Part shown: in pieces, positions 25,948-34,381 of the stretch
How positions within the stretch are numbered: the first letter of the stretch is position 1
How the letters are laid out: each line of letters begins with the position of its first letter
From: Pontibacter sp. FD36
Lineage (GTDB): Bacteria > Bacteroidota > Bacteroidia > Cytophagales > Hymenobacteraceae
Length of the DNA: 64,000 bases
Assembly (NCBI RefSeq): GCF_015686655.1
Contig: NZ_JADPMP010000015.1
Location: 38,754-102,753, forward strand
Direction of reading: 5' to 3'
The notes under the pieces: generated by a model
What the model was told of the DNA's origin: nothing
Databases searched by the model: none
Seen by the model: only the letters and a program-made list of their open reading frames with translations
Program-made: the position numbers and the translations under genes

Positions 25948-26763
25948 ATGGATTTAAAAATAAAAGGCAAGACAGCCGTCATTACAGGAGGAGATTCCGG
26001 AATGGGACTAGCCACAGCTAAGATTTTAGCAAGCGAAGGTGTGAACATTGTCCTGAGTGATAAAACAACGGAAGAACTTGAAAATGCTGCTGAGGAGGTT
26101 CGCAAATTTGCCAAAGATGGAGCTACCGTAGTTGCAATAACAGCAGATGTTACAAAAAACGAAGAAGTTATTGAGCTGGCCAAACAGGCAAAAGATAAGT
26201 TTGGCACAACAGACATGCTCGTGCACTGCGCAGGTATTAGGGGGGCTGCCGGCGACTTTCTTACACTCACCGACGAAGACTGGCTCGAATCCATTGATGT
26301 TGATCTGATGGGAGCTGTGCGTGTATGCCGTGCCTTTATACCGCAGATACAGAAAAGCGGCTGGGGAAGGATTGTATTGGTGGCATCAGAAAATGCCCTG
26401 CAGCCTTATGAAGAAGAAACACCCTATAATGCCTGTAAGGCTGGTATCATTAACCTCACAAAGTGCTTGTCGAGGGCGTACTCCAAGGAAGGCTTTGTGA
26501 TTAATTGTGTTTCTCCCGCGTATGTAAAAACTCCCATGACAGAGGAAATGATGGATCAGTTGGCAGAGGAACGGGATACATCCAAAGACGAAGTGATTCA
26601 GTGGTTCCTGGATAACAAACGCCCCAACATTGTGGTGGACAGGCGGGGAAAAGCAGAAGAAGTAGCTGCTGTGATCGCCTTTCTGTGCTCAGAGCATGCC
26701 AGCTATGTTACCGGAAGCAACTATAGGGTTGATGGAGGCTCAGTGGGAACAGCATTCGGGTAA
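25948..26763 (+). CDS. Short-chain dehydrogenase/reductase (SDR)
   Basis: Classical SDR of 271 residues. The cofactor loop is TGGDSGMGLA at 11-20, the structural NxAG-like motif HCAGIRG near 93, and the catalytic YxxxK is YNACKAG near 160. Cytoplasmic NAD(P)-dependent oxidoreductase; the substrate is unknown. The 55-base spacing to the next gene, and the same strand, suggest an operon with the hydrolase at 26818 and the cupin at 27667. Confidence 0.88.
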   Translation: MDLKIKGKTAVITGGDSGMGLATAKILASEGVNIVLSDKTTEELENAAEEVRKFAKDGATVVAITADVTKNEEVIELAKQAKDKFGTTDMLVHCAGIRGAAGDFLTLTDEDWLESIDVDLMGAVRVCRAFIPQIQKSGWGRIVLVASENALQPYEEETPYNACKAGIINLTKCLSRAYSKEGFVINCVSPAYVKTPMTEEMMDQLAEERDTSKDEVIQWFLDNKRPNIVVDRRGKAEEVAAVIAFLCSEHASYVTGSNYRVDGGSVGTAFG

Positions 26764-26817
26764 ACCGATGCCACACATACTTCGATTAATAGTGAAAATG
26801 CATAAAATATAAATCAA

Positions 26818-27597
26818 ATGCCTCAAAATGAAATTGCAAAACAGTGGGGAGATCAGGGGGAAGCCCTGGTGTTCCTGCACTACTTTGGTGGCTCTGCCCA
26901 AAGCTGGAACTGGGTAACAGAGATGTTATCGGATGAGTACCGCTGTATTGCCATTAATTTGCCGGGCTTTGGAGAAACGAAGGCTTTGAATAAACCGACT
27001 ATCAAGGGATTCTCAGACTTTGTACAAAAGGAGCTGAAGCTACTTGGCATCGAAACCTATTCACTTATTGGACATTCTATGGGTGGTAAAATTGCTATGC
27101 AAATTGCAGCTGACGCTCCTAAAGATACCGTGAAACGCCTGATCTTGATTGCCCCTTCCCCACCTACAACGGAACCCATGCCTGAAAAAGAAAAGAAGCG
27201 TATGCTCCACCACCCCGACAGACAAGAAGCAGAAAAGACAGTAGAGAGTGGGATTAAGAAGAAGTTATCCCAGGAACGTCACCAGTTGGCAGTCGAAACA
27301 CAACTCATCATAGATCAGACTACCTGGAAATGGTGGCTGGAAAAAGGGATGGATCATTCCATTGCTGAATATGTAGCGGCTCTTGAATTGCCCATTACAG
27401 TGCTTGCCTCTGAAGATGATCCGGTCATGACTCCTGACGTCATCAATGAGCGGGTAATGACGGTCTTGCATTCTGCCGAGCTTATCAATACAAAACAGAC
27501 AGGTCACTTAATTCCTATGGAAGATCCGGATTGGATTGCCGAACAGATCAGGCGCACAATGAAGCCCGGAAACGGAAAACAGGATGGTATTAAATAG
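26818..27597 (+). CDS. Alpha/beta hydrolase
   Basis: Alpha/beta hydrolase of 259 residues. The oxyanion-hole motif is HYFGG near 20-24, the nucleophile elbow GHSMGGKIA holds Ser near 89, the acid is likely in ASEDDPVMTP, and the His is in TGHLIPMEDP near the C-terminus. Similar to haloperoxidase- or ester-hydrolase-type enzymes; the substrate cannot be told. It follows the SDR gene by 55 bases, and together with the cupin gene may form a small degradative or detoxification set. Confidence 0.85.
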   Translation: MPQNEIAKQWGDQGEALVFLHYFGGSAQSWNWVTEMLSDEYRCIAINLPGFGETKALNKPTIKGFSDFVQKELKLLGIETYSLIGHSMGGKIAMQIAADAPKDTVKRLILIAPSPPTTEPMPEKEKKRMLHHPDRQEAEKTVESGIKKKLSQERHQLAVETQLIIDQTTWKWWLEKGMDHSIAEYVAALELPITVLASEDDPVMTPDVINERVMTVLHSAELINTKQTGHLIPMEDPDWIAEQIRRTMKPGNGKQDGIK

Positions 27598-27666
27598 AAA
27601 CTTTAACTGTTCGTGCATATCTTAATCTGCAAATTATAGCACCCTGTTGCTTTATTTAACAGTATC

Positions 27667-28137
27667 ATGGCAGAAAAAACGAAAGAAGAAGTTGAAAAGC
27701 ATTTACAATCTTACTGGCACGTCTGGACAGACGATGAAGGTGTCAGCCGCCAAACGCGTGAAGAACTAACTTCTTTTAAAAAAGAAAGCATGGGAGGAGA
27801 TGCCGATGAACAATGGAACAACCACCTGCTGTCAGCTAATACAAAAGTGTTATTTACCGAACTACCAGTTGGATGGGTCGGCGCCTGGCACGAGAACCCA
27901 AAACCTCAGTGGATCGTGCCATTATCCGGGCGGTGGTATGTGGAAACCATGGACGGGCAGCGCGTAGAGATGGGAACGGGTGAAATTTCCTTTGGAGGCG
28001 ACCAAAACACCAAAGCCAATGCGCAGGGCCATAAGGGGCATGTTTCTGGTACAGTCGGTACAGAACCAGCAAAATTGATGATCGTGCAGTTACTGGAAGA
28101 AAAATGGATAGGTACGAAACCCGGTGACTTTTCATAA
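27667..28137 (+). CDS. Cupin-fold protein
   Basis: Protein of 156 residues with a single cupin barrel. The segment QWIVPLSGRWYVETMDGQRVEMGTGEISFGGDQN (about 80-113) has the spacing of cupin motif 1, although the usual two metal-binding His are replaced and only HKGHVSG supplies histidines further on. So it may bind metal weakly or not at all. The function is unknown. It lies 69 bases after the hydrolase gene. Confidence 0.75.
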   Translation: MAEKTKEEVEKHLQSYWHVWTDDEGVSRQTREELTSFKKESMGGDADEQWNNHLLSANTKVLFTELPVGWVGAWHENPKPQWIVPLSGRWYVETMDGQRVEMGTGEISFGGDQNTKANAQGHKGHVSGTVGTEPAKLMIVQLLEEKWIGTKPGDFS

Positions 28138-28583
28138 CTACAGAGATGGGAGGTATTATGGTTAAGCAAACAACATCTTCAGTTATGCCGTAACATGCTG
28201 CTTTGCAACTCCCAGGTTATCTATCCCCAACTCCACTACATCCCCAGGCTTTAAGAACGTCGGTGGGTTTAAGCCATAGCCTACACCGGCCGGTGAACCG
28301 GTAGATATCACGTCCCCGGGAAGCAGGGTCATGAACTGGCTCACATATGAAATAATATAAGGGATTTTAAAAATGAAGTTGGCCGTCGTGCTATCCTGCA
28401 TCGTTTCGCCATTCACCTTTAGCCACAGGCGCAGGTTGTCCACGTCGCTAATTTCATCTTTTGTTGCAAGTACAGGCCCCATGGGTGCAAAGGAATCGCA
28501 GCCCTTGCCTTTGGTCCAGTTACCGCCACGCTCAAACTGGTACTCCCGTTCCGACACATCGTTGTGCAGGCAGTACCCTGCCA

Positions 28584-28590
28584 CATAATC
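28584..28590 (+). repeat. Target-site duplication, left copy
   Basis: CATAATC, identical to 29771-29777 on the other side of the element. It lies within the codons for DYV of the interrupted hydrolase. Confidence 0.85.
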
Positions 28591-28624
28591 TGTAGTGGTT
28601 CTATAGATCCGCTACACTAACAGG
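28591..28624 (+). repeat. Left terminal inverted repeat of the IS481-type element
   Basis: Begins TGTAGTGGTTC. It matches the right end at 24 of 34 positions (10 mismatches), with the blocks GGTTC, AGAT and CTACA conserved. Confidence 0.8.
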
Positions 28625-28645
28625 CCTGCCAGAAGTTAGATGTTT

Positions 28646-29632
28646 CTAATTTTTGGTAGGCCTTCTTTTTGTTTTGTATTTGCTGAGCTTTCTCTCCCAG
28701 CCGTAGTTCTGTTCTCGGATCGGTTCTCTGGCCGCATCATACTTGGCCTCGATGTCTTCCCACAGCGGGGTGAGGGCTGACTTCTCAGTTACCACATCCA
28801 TGGGCGTTTTTCCTTTCAGTGAGCTGTGGGCGCGGTGCCAGTTGTAGTGAAACTGCCACTCCTCTAACCGGTCGTTTAGCTGGGTATCTTTTAGATTAGC
28901 CGCCACATAGAACTCCTGCAAGTCAGTCTGCTGGCTTCGCTCCACCTTGCCGTTCAGATGCGGAGAGCGTGGTTTGATAGGCCGGAACCTAATGCCATAC
29001 TCACGGAGCTTCTCCTGAAAGGCAAGGCCGAAGAACTCCCGCCCCCTGTCCGTTTGGACCCGCTGTACAGGGAAAGGCATCTGCTCAACCACCCGTTCCA
29101 GAAAGTGTGCGGAGTTTCTGGCTGTTCTTCTGGAGTAGGTGTGCAGCACCCTGAAACGGCTGCAGTCATCGATGGCAGTGTACTGGTAGATGCCGGTGTC
29201 TATCTTGCAGACATCCATCTGAACCCTCTCTCCAGGAATATCTTTGGCGTAGCGTTTATAATCCTTCTTCTTTCGATAGCGCTTAAGAGGCTTCATGTTG
29301 TACTTCTCCAGCACCCGGGCCACGGTTGAAGGGGAGATCTTTATCTGATGGTGTAGTAGCAGGTGAGAGCAGATCCTGATCTTGCCGTAGCGATGGGTGT
29401 CTCGGGTGTCCAGGATTAGGTTGACTACCTCGTCGTCCCACTTCTGCCTGGCCAGCCGGTGAGGCCTTCTGGAGCGGTCTCCCAATCCCTCCTCAGACTG
29501 CCGTCTGATCCACCGCTGCAGGGTGGAGCGGGCGATGCCGCAGCGGCGGGCAGCCTTGCTGATGGACCCCAGCTGTTGGTAAACCTTGATCCAGTCTGCT
29601 CTGGCTTTCTTCTTCTGTTCCTGCTTATTCAT
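28646..29632 (-). CDS. IS481-family transposase
   Basis: Transposase of 328 residues. The N-terminal helix-turn-helix (about 20-45, SKAARRCGIARSTLQRW) binds the ends, followed by an integrase-core RNase H fold. The DDE triad is Asp140 (QMDVCKID), Asp195 (QTDRGREF) and Glu231 (GKVERSQQ), with 35 residues between the last two. The conserved 'HYNWHRAHSSLKGKTPMD' C-terminal motif is also present. The frame is complete and no mutation is obvious, so the element may be active. Confidence 0.92.
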   Translation of the reverse strand: MNKQEQKKKARADWIKVYQQLGSISKAARRCGIARSTLQRWIRRQSEEGLGDRSRRPHRLARQKWDDEVVNLILDTRDTHRYGKIRICSHLLLHHQIKISPSTVARVLEKYNMKPLKRYRKKKDYKRYAKDIPGERVQMDVCKIDTGIYQYTAIDDCSRFRVLHTYSRRTARNSAHFLERVVEQMPFPVQRVQTDRGREFFGLAFQEKLREYGIRFRPIKPRSPHLNGKVERSQQTDLQEFYVAANLKDTQLNDRLEEWQFHYNWHRAHSSLKGKTPMDVVTEKSALTPLWEDIEAKYDAAREPIREQNYGWERKLSKYKTKRRPTKN

Positions 29633-29654
29633 AGCGATACAGGCAAAAAAATAG

Positions 29655-29700
29655 CTGTGGATTTATGGATAACTCTAACGAGTTACCCACAAGTCCACAG
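29655..29700. other. Hairpin upstream of the transposase gene
   Basis: An inverted repeat inside the element between the right end and the transposase start. The arms are CTGTGGA/TCCACAG and AACTC/GAGTT around a 4-base loop, giving roughly 21 pairs with two mismatches. In transcripts entering from outside it could hide the transposase start region, a known way that insertion sequences limit expression; inferred only. Confidence 0.5.
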
Positions 29701-29736
29701 CTTCAATAATAGTAATATTGCAAGATTAAATCAACA

Positions 29737-29770
29737 CCCGTAACTGTAGTGCATCTTTTGAACCTTCACA
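29737..29770 (-). repeat. Right terminal inverted repeat of the IS481-type element
   Basis: Read inward on the minus strand it begins TGTGAAGGTTC and pairs with the left end over 34 bases. Confidence 0.8.
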
Positions 29771-29777
29771 CATAATC
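29771..29777 (+). repeat. Target-site duplication, right copy
   Basis: CATAATC, the second copy of the 7-bp target duplication made on insertion. Confidence 0.85.
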
Positions 29778-30215
29778 CATTGCCTCTGCTTCTGACACAT
29801 AGCTTGCCTTGGCTCCCATCACCACCGCCAGCTCCACCTCCCAGTCTGTTTTTACTGAATCTCGGGGTATGATGATCCCATCATTCGGGCCGGACAAGGC
29901 CGTAGTAGACTTCAGGAAAAGAATAGGCTCTCCAGGCAGTTCTACCTTCATCTCCTCGGCATGGTCGGCGTAGTTCAGGCCAATACAAACGATCTTTGAC
30001 GGCCGTGCAACAGGACTGCCCAGGCGACTCCTCTCTGGTATCTTCTCAAGCTTTCCCTGATTTGATGCTAGAAAATCCTGAAGGCGAAGCAGGCCCTTTG
30101 TTTCAAAAAAGTGCTCGTTGTAATCTTCCCCAAAGCCGGAGGTATCAAACATGTCCTCCCCAACTACAACGCCTGTCTTTTCCTGATTTCGTGTTCCGTA
30201 TCGTATCAGCTTCAT

Positions 30216-30552
30216 ACTCTTTTCTTTTAGCCTACGAGTTTGACTTACAGGAGTCTTTCTTCCTGCACATGTGAGACTACGACTACCTTGCTCTTTTCGT
30301 TCTTTGCCTGTAAACCGCATTGTTTACTGCTGCAACTGCAGGCACAGAAGTTTACTTATGCCTTTCTGTTAATGTTCTTTTTACAGAATGGCTATATAAC
30401 CACAGCAGTAATCTTTCCTCCTCGGCGCTGTGCTTAAACACTACAGGTATGAAAACAGGAGTAGCTAAACTTATATCTCAAAAAGAGCGGTAACGGATAG
30501 TCAAGCAGCAGACATAATTACAGGTCAATCTAAAGTATAAACTACTGTACTT
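30216..30552. other. Non-coding gap between the hydrolase relic and the metal cluster
   Basis: About 340 bases. No convincing gene, operator or repeat was seen. It presumably contains the promoter of the interrupted hydrolase gene and the end of the MerTP operon. Confidence 0.5.
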
Positions 30553-30765
30553 CTACCTACAACAGTTCTTTTCCTGCTGCACCGGCGGGCAGGCAACTGA
30601 CCCATAGGAACAGTAAACACAGCAGTCCCCGGGCTTGGGCTTTAGTACCTGCTCACATTTTTCACAGGCGTAGAAATACTGGCAGGCATCCGTTGGCATC
30701 TCTTCCTCCTTGCTGTACCCACAGTTTGGGCAGGTAATAACAGATCTATGCTTTAACGCTTCCAT
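30553..30765 (-). CDS. Small cysteine-rich metal-cluster protein (GDCC motif)
   Basis: Protein of 70 residues with 12 cysteines arranged as zinc-ribbon-like CPNCGYSKEEE, CEKC, then GDCCVYCSYGSVACPPVQ and a terminal NCC. The GDCCVYCSYG block is typical of a small protein family next to mercury transport genes in Bacteroidota and Proteobacteria. Likely a cytosolic metal-binding protein that hands or buffers Hg(II) or another soft metal; direct function is unproven. It is 2 bases after merTP in the same operon. Confidence 0.8.
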   Translation of the reverse strand: MEALKHRSVITCPNCGYSKEEEMPTDACQYFYACEKCEQVLKPKPGDCCVYCSYGSVACPPVQQEKNCCR

Positions 30766-30767
30766 AA

Positions 30768-31367
30768 TTAATCTTCCTCTAGTTTTACAACATACCCTGT
30801 CTTGCGGGCTGCTTCTAGAATTGTGGATGGCTGAACCTGGGTGCTATCATAGGTTACGGTGGCGCTTTCCTGTTCATAGGAAGTACTTACACCCATTATA
30901 CCAGGCAGCTTGCCAACTTCCTGATTTACGTGGGCCTCGCATCCGGTACAGGTCATGCCCTTGATCTGAAGGTGAAGGGTTTGTTTTACAGTCTCCTGGC
31001 TGGTTTCGGCATATGCCGGCTTTTCATAGAAGGCATCCGCATAATAGGGAAAGGCCAGGAAGATCACCGCCAGTACCGTTACCACCAGCAGAAATGCTTT
31101 GGTCTTCCAGAAAACAGGCTTCTCCTCCTCATCGCAGGCACAGTCTACGTCAGCCTTAGGCTTCCGCAGCCGCTGATACCAGGCACCGGCCAGTAAAGCA
31201 ACGGTAACACCGATCAGGTATGGCCGCAAGGGTTCTACCCAACTAAATGTAGATAGTGCACCCGTGGCCCCACCTACTACTGCAAGCAGGGGAGCAATGC
31301 AGCAAAGGGAAGCAAATACGGCAGCCAGCAGGCCACCACCTATAAGATTTGGAAATGCAGGTTTCAT
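30768..31367 (-). CDS. merTP: Mercuric transport fusion protein MerTP
   Basis: Protein of 199 residues fusing MerT and MerP. The N-terminal region has membrane helices with the C22-C23 pair (LCCIAPLLAVVGG), a cytosolic cysteine pair C76-x-C78, and a further helix near 92-108. The C-terminal heavy-metal-associated domain binds metal with GMTCTGC (C140, C143). MerT moves Hg(II) from periplasmic MerP across the inner membrane. The start codon overlaps the arsR stop by ATGA, showing translational coupling. Specificity for Hg(II) is inferred from the family. Confidence 0.87.
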   Translation of the reverse strand: MKPAFPNLIGGGLLAAVFASLCCIAPLLAVVGGATGALSTFSWVEPLRPYLIGVTVALLAGAWYQRLRKPKADVDCACDEEEKPVFWKTKAFLLVVTVLAVIFLAFPYYADAFYEKPAYAETSQETVKQTLHLQIKGMTCTGCEAHVNQEVGKLPGIMGVSTSYEQESATVTYDSTQVQPSTILEAARKTGYVVKLEED

Positions 31368-31753
31368 ACACGGTCTTCTGATTTAGCTGATGATTTACTA
31401 TGAATGAACTGAAACAGCGGTCGTATCACCTCTAGGTGCTCTTCCTTTAGCGAATAAAATACCGTCTGCCCTACTTTTTTGCTTTGGATGATGTTGGCGT
31501 CACGCAGCTTGCGCAACTGCTGCGACACGGCAGGCATGGTCATCTGCAGCACATCGCTGATGTCACATACGCACAGCTCTCCCTCCTCTTCCAACAGGTA
31601 CAGGATCTGCAGCCTTGTTTCACTGCCGGCAAGGCTCAGCACCTGGCTCAGCCGCTGTATCATCTCCCCGGCCGCCTCCAGTTTATGGGCGCAAGCCTCC
31701 AAGCGCTCCTGGTCGGCATAGACTCTGATACAGGTTTTGTCTTCTTCTTTCAT
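31364..31753 (-). CDS. ArsR/SmtB-family metal-responsive repressor
   Basis: Winged-helix repressor of 129 residues from ATG 31753 (MKEEDKTCIRVYAD). The metal-sensing motif ELCVCD on helix alpha-3 holds C61 and C63, and MTMPAVSQQLRKLRDANII is the DNA-recognition region. Extra cysteines at C8 and C21 may complete the metal site. It most likely represses its own operon and the divergent flavoprotein until a soft metal binds. A TTG at 31774 is a weaker alternative start. A palindrome in the divergent promoter fits its operator. Confidence 0.88.
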   Translation of the reverse strand: MKEEDKTCIRVYADQERLEACAHKLEAAGEMIQRLSQVLSLAGSETRLQILYLLEEEGELCVCDISDVLQMTMPAVSQQLRKLRDANIIQSKKVGQTVFYSLKEEHLEVIRPLFQFIHSKSSAKSEDRV

Positions 31754-31786
31754 TATTCCACGGTTATGAAACAAACATAAGATTAG

Positions 31787-31810
31787 TTAAGTATTTAAGC
31801 AAGTACTTAA
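31787..31810. promoter_or_regulatory. Candidate ArsR/SmtB operator
   Basis: TTAAGTA and TACTTAA form a perfect 7-bp inverted repeat with a 10-base centre, in the 68-base gap between the arsR start (31753) and the divergent flavoprotein start (31822). The AT-rich symmetric layout matches SmtB-type operators. Confidence 0.6.
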
Positions 31811-31821
31811 TTATATGCAGG

Positions 31822-33171
31822 ATGAAAAAATACGATGTGTTTGTGATCGGGGCGGGAATGGCCGGGGCTGCCGTTGCGCGTAAATGCGCCGCCAATGGAC
31901 TTAAAACAGCTATTTCCGACTTCAGGCCTTATGGGGGGACCTGTGCGCTGCGCGGCTGCGACCCCAAAAAAGTATTGGTGGATGCAGCACAACTGCACGA
32001 GCAGTTTAAGCAGCATCAAGGCAAGGGACTACAGGGCGAGCAAAGTATAAACTGGCAGCAGCTGATGGCTTTTAAAGACACTTTCACAGATCCTGTACCG
32101 GAAAAGATGGAGCACAGCTTTGAGAAAGCAGGTATCCATACCTACCATGGCACCGTGTCTTTTGTGAATGAAAGTACGCTGCTTGTCGGTAAAGAGCAGG
32201 TACAAGCAGAGAAGATAGCTATTGTAACAGGAGCCAGGCCACGCCGGCTGTCTATACCCGGTGCAGAGCACACCATCGATAGCACCGATTTTCTGAACCT
32301 GCAGGAGTTGCCGGAACATATCACCTTTGTTGGCGGCGGCTATATCTCGTTTGAGTTTGCGCACCTGGCTGCCCGTGCGGGGGCAAAAGTCACCATTATC
32401 GAGCACGGCCCTAAGGCGCTGAAGCACTTTGAGCAGGACATGGTAAAACACGTGCTGCAGGCATCAAAAGATGCCGGCATTAATATCAGGCTGAATTGTG
32501 AAGTACGTGAGATCATCAGGGCCGGTGATGGATACAGGGTCTCGGTGAGCAACCAAGATAGCAGAACTGAAAAAATTGAAACAGGGCTGGTAGTAAGCGC
32601 CATCGGGCGGATACCGGAAGTGGAACAGCTGCAGCTGGGTAAAGGCAATGTGAAGCACGGCCGAAAAGGCATCGCAGTGAACGAGTACCTGCAGAGCACC
32701 TCCAATCCCAGGGTTTATGCCGCCGGCGATGCGGCCGACACACAGGGGCTTCCCCTTACTCCCATTGCCGTGTACGAAGGACACATACTGGCCTCTAACC
32801 TTGTGAAGGGCAACAAAACCAAAGCAGCCTACCCCGAAATCCCAACGGTGGTGTTTACCATACCTCCGATTGCCTCCGTAGGCCTTACAGAAGAACAGGC
32901 AAAGCAAAACGGTATAAAGTATAAGGTTAGCTCCGGTGATGCCCGCAAGTGGTTCAACGGACGCAGAAAGCTTGCACAGGCCTATGCCTACAAAGTGCTC
33001 CTCGATGAACAGAAGGGTACCCTGCTAGGGGCGCACCTAGTTGGGCCACATGCAGATGAAACCATTAATGTATTTGCATTGGCAATAAAGGCGGGACTGA
33101 CGTCAAAAGACCTAAAAAGCTTCCCCTTCTCCTACCCTACCATGGCCTCTGATGTGGCTTATATGGTTTAG
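31822..33171 (+). CDS. NAD(P)/FAD disulfide oxidoreductase, mercuric-reductase/Lpd-like
   Basis: Flavoprotein of 449 residues. FAD site VIGAGMAGAAVARK near 8-21; redox disulfide GGTCALRGC with C41 and C46, CxxxxC as in lipoamide dehydrogenase and MerA; NAD(P) site FVGGGYISFEFAHLA; second FAD site VYAAGDAADT. The dimer-interface His-Pro-x-x-x-Glu catalytic motif is replaced by FSYPTMASD at the C-terminus. No C-terminal Cys pair as in MerA, so this is not a classical mercuric reductase. Divergent from arsR and sharing its operator, it may be metal-induced. Confidence 0.83.
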   Translation: MKKYDVFVIGAGMAGAAVARKCAANGLKTAISDFRPYGGTCALRGCDPKKVLVDAAQLHEQFKQHQGKGLQGEQSINWQQLMAFKDTFTDPVPEKMEHSFEKAGIHTYHGTVSFVNESTLLVGKEQVQAEKIAIVTGARPRRLSIPGAEHTIDSTDFLNLQELPEHITFVGGGYISFEFAHLAARAGAKVTIIEHGPKALKHFEQDMVKHVLQASKDAGINIRLNCEVREIIRAGDGYRVSVSNQDSRTEKIETGLVVSAIGRIPEVEQLQLGKGNVKHGRKGIAVNEYLQSTSNPRVYAAGDAADTQGLPLTPIAVYEGHILASNLVKGNKTKAAYPEIPTVVFTIPPIASVGLTEEQAKQNGIKYKVSSGDARKWFNGRRKLAQAYAYKVLLDEQKGTLLGAHLVGPHADETINVFALAIKAGLTSKDLKSFPFSYPTMASDVAYMV

Positions 33172-33436
33172 CATCTTCAATGAAAGGCCGTACCTGAATA
33201 CTAGTAGGGTTATAGTAAGGGTTGATCATTACCAGTAGGGAACTTCTAAATATTGTTATTTAAAATACTCTTTCTTGGTGCTATCGTAGCAGCCTAAAAG
33301 CATTTACGTACTTTTCAGTTTTTCACCCTCCGTGTTTTTCAATGCACCTAAATGAACTAGTATCGCATCTTCTAAAGACACTAGGCTCTAAAAGTATTGA
33401 TGTTCTTGATTCTCCTCCTTACCATGACAAGTAGAC

Positions 33437-33862
33437 CTAAAGCACCGAATAAACAATTATTCCTCCTATGATAAATGCTAATGGGGAAATAAACTGAAAG
33501 TACAGTGGTTTAATAAGTGTCGCACTTGCGCTTGAAAACTGGTGGTGCATCTTTCTTGGGACAATCAACAAAACCATTGACGTAAATAACATAAACCAAC
33601 CTGCTACCTGAAACGCAAATGGAAACTTTGAATAGTCAGCATACAGAATCAATGCTGTAGCTGGAATCATTCTGCCTATTAGTTCTGTGTAATTGATAAT
33701 ATTGGTACTTCCTGCTTTTCTTAAAAGCAATCGTGCTCTCTTTGGTTTTAAAAGCATCAGAAATCCGGCTCCTATAATAAAAGCACCAAACCCTAGAACT
33801 GTATACCTTGCGATGTCTTCCAGCATTATATCATCATTAAATTCATAGATGGATCTTGTCAT
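33437..33862 (-). CDS. Membrane protein of unknown function
   Basis: Protein of 141 residues with about four membrane helices (about 17-39, 59-71, 77-101 and 116-140). No motif was recognised. It ends before the flavoprotein gene with a 265-base gap that shows nothing else. The flanking stretch upstream contains an OsmC pseudogene. Confidence 0.6.
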   Translation of the reverse strand: MTRSIYEFNDDIMLEDIARYTVLGFGAFIIGAGFLMLLKPKRARLLLRKAGSTNIINYTELIGRMIPATALILYADYSKFPFAFQVAGWFMLFTSMVLLIVPRKMHHQFSSASATLIKPLYFQFISPLAFIIGGIIVYSVL

Positions 33863-33890
33863 TTAAAGGATCAATATGCTACAATTATTG

Positions 33891-34380
33891 CTAATGTTCA
33901 TTTACCCCGTGAGGCAGCAGGGGGGAGATGACCTTAACGCGCGCATGCAGGGTTTTATGCACCGGGCACTTCTCAGCAAGCTCCAGCAGCCTGTTAGGCT
34001 GCTCCTACGTCAGGTCTCCCTCCAGCTCAACCTCCCGCCATATATGAGCCATAGTATTCTTATTATCAGTGTTTACCAATCCAGCTCATGTATTTTATCA
34101 TGGTTCAGGTGAACAAGAATATTTGTGAGGGCCACTTCTTGTGATCAGCATTTAAGCGAAGTGTAATGGCAGTACAGCCTCCCAAGGCTGCTGCCAGCAG
34201 ATCATAGGGCGTAGGTCCCAAATCCAGACCACCGACGGCTTCAGGCTCATCTGCCAGGAGTGCATGGTTGCCGGTATTTGTTAAATGCCTCTTTGTGCAG
34301 ACAAAGCAACAGCAGGGGCTCTGATCGAAACATCCGCTTGGTACGCTATTGAGCTATTCACACGCACCTCCTGGGCAGTT
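33891..34380 (-). pseudogene. OsmC-family peroxidase, decayed copy
   Basis: A decayed OsmC gene on the minus strand. Segments in different frames read VRVNSSIAYQADVSIR, then TGNHALLADEPEAVGGLDLG with TPYDLLAAALGGCTAITLRL, then ILVHLNHDKIHELDW, then HARVKVISPLLPHGVNEH. At least two frameshifts and two stop codons break it, one of them the TAG in 'DLT*EQ'. It closely resembles the OsmC domain of the intact fusion at 36617-37843; in the final 120 bases the DNA is clearly similar. OsmC proteins reduce organic hydroperoxides with two cysteines. Confidence 0.82.
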
Positions 34381-34381
34381 C

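Larger units (their letters stand above)
28591..29770 (-). mobile_element. IS481-type insertion sequence, 1,180 bp
   Basis: One complete element with imperfect terminal inverted repeats and one transposase gene. The ends start TGT and finish ACA. The element is flanked by 7-bp direct repeats CATAATC at 28584-28590 and 29771-29777. Inserted in a fumarylacetoacetate hydrolase gene. Confidence 0.88.
28183..30215 (-). pseudogene. Fumarylacetoacetate hydrolase family gene, split by an insertion sequence
   Basis: The N-terminal part (30215-29778, MKLIRYGTRNQEKTGVV to AMDYV) and the C-terminal part (28590-28183, beginning AGYCLHNDVSEREYQ) flank a 1,180-bp element. Removing the element and one copy of the 7-bp target duplication restores one 281-codon frame, the usual length of FAH-family hydrolases, which cleave carbon-carbon bonds in acylpyruvates. 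The conserved LNYADHAEEMK, EPILFLKSTTALSGP and ISTGSPAGVGYG segments are intact, so the insertion looks recent. As it stands the enzyme is inactivated: the first part ends at a stop within the element. Alternative start 30320 is less likely. Confidence 0.88.
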
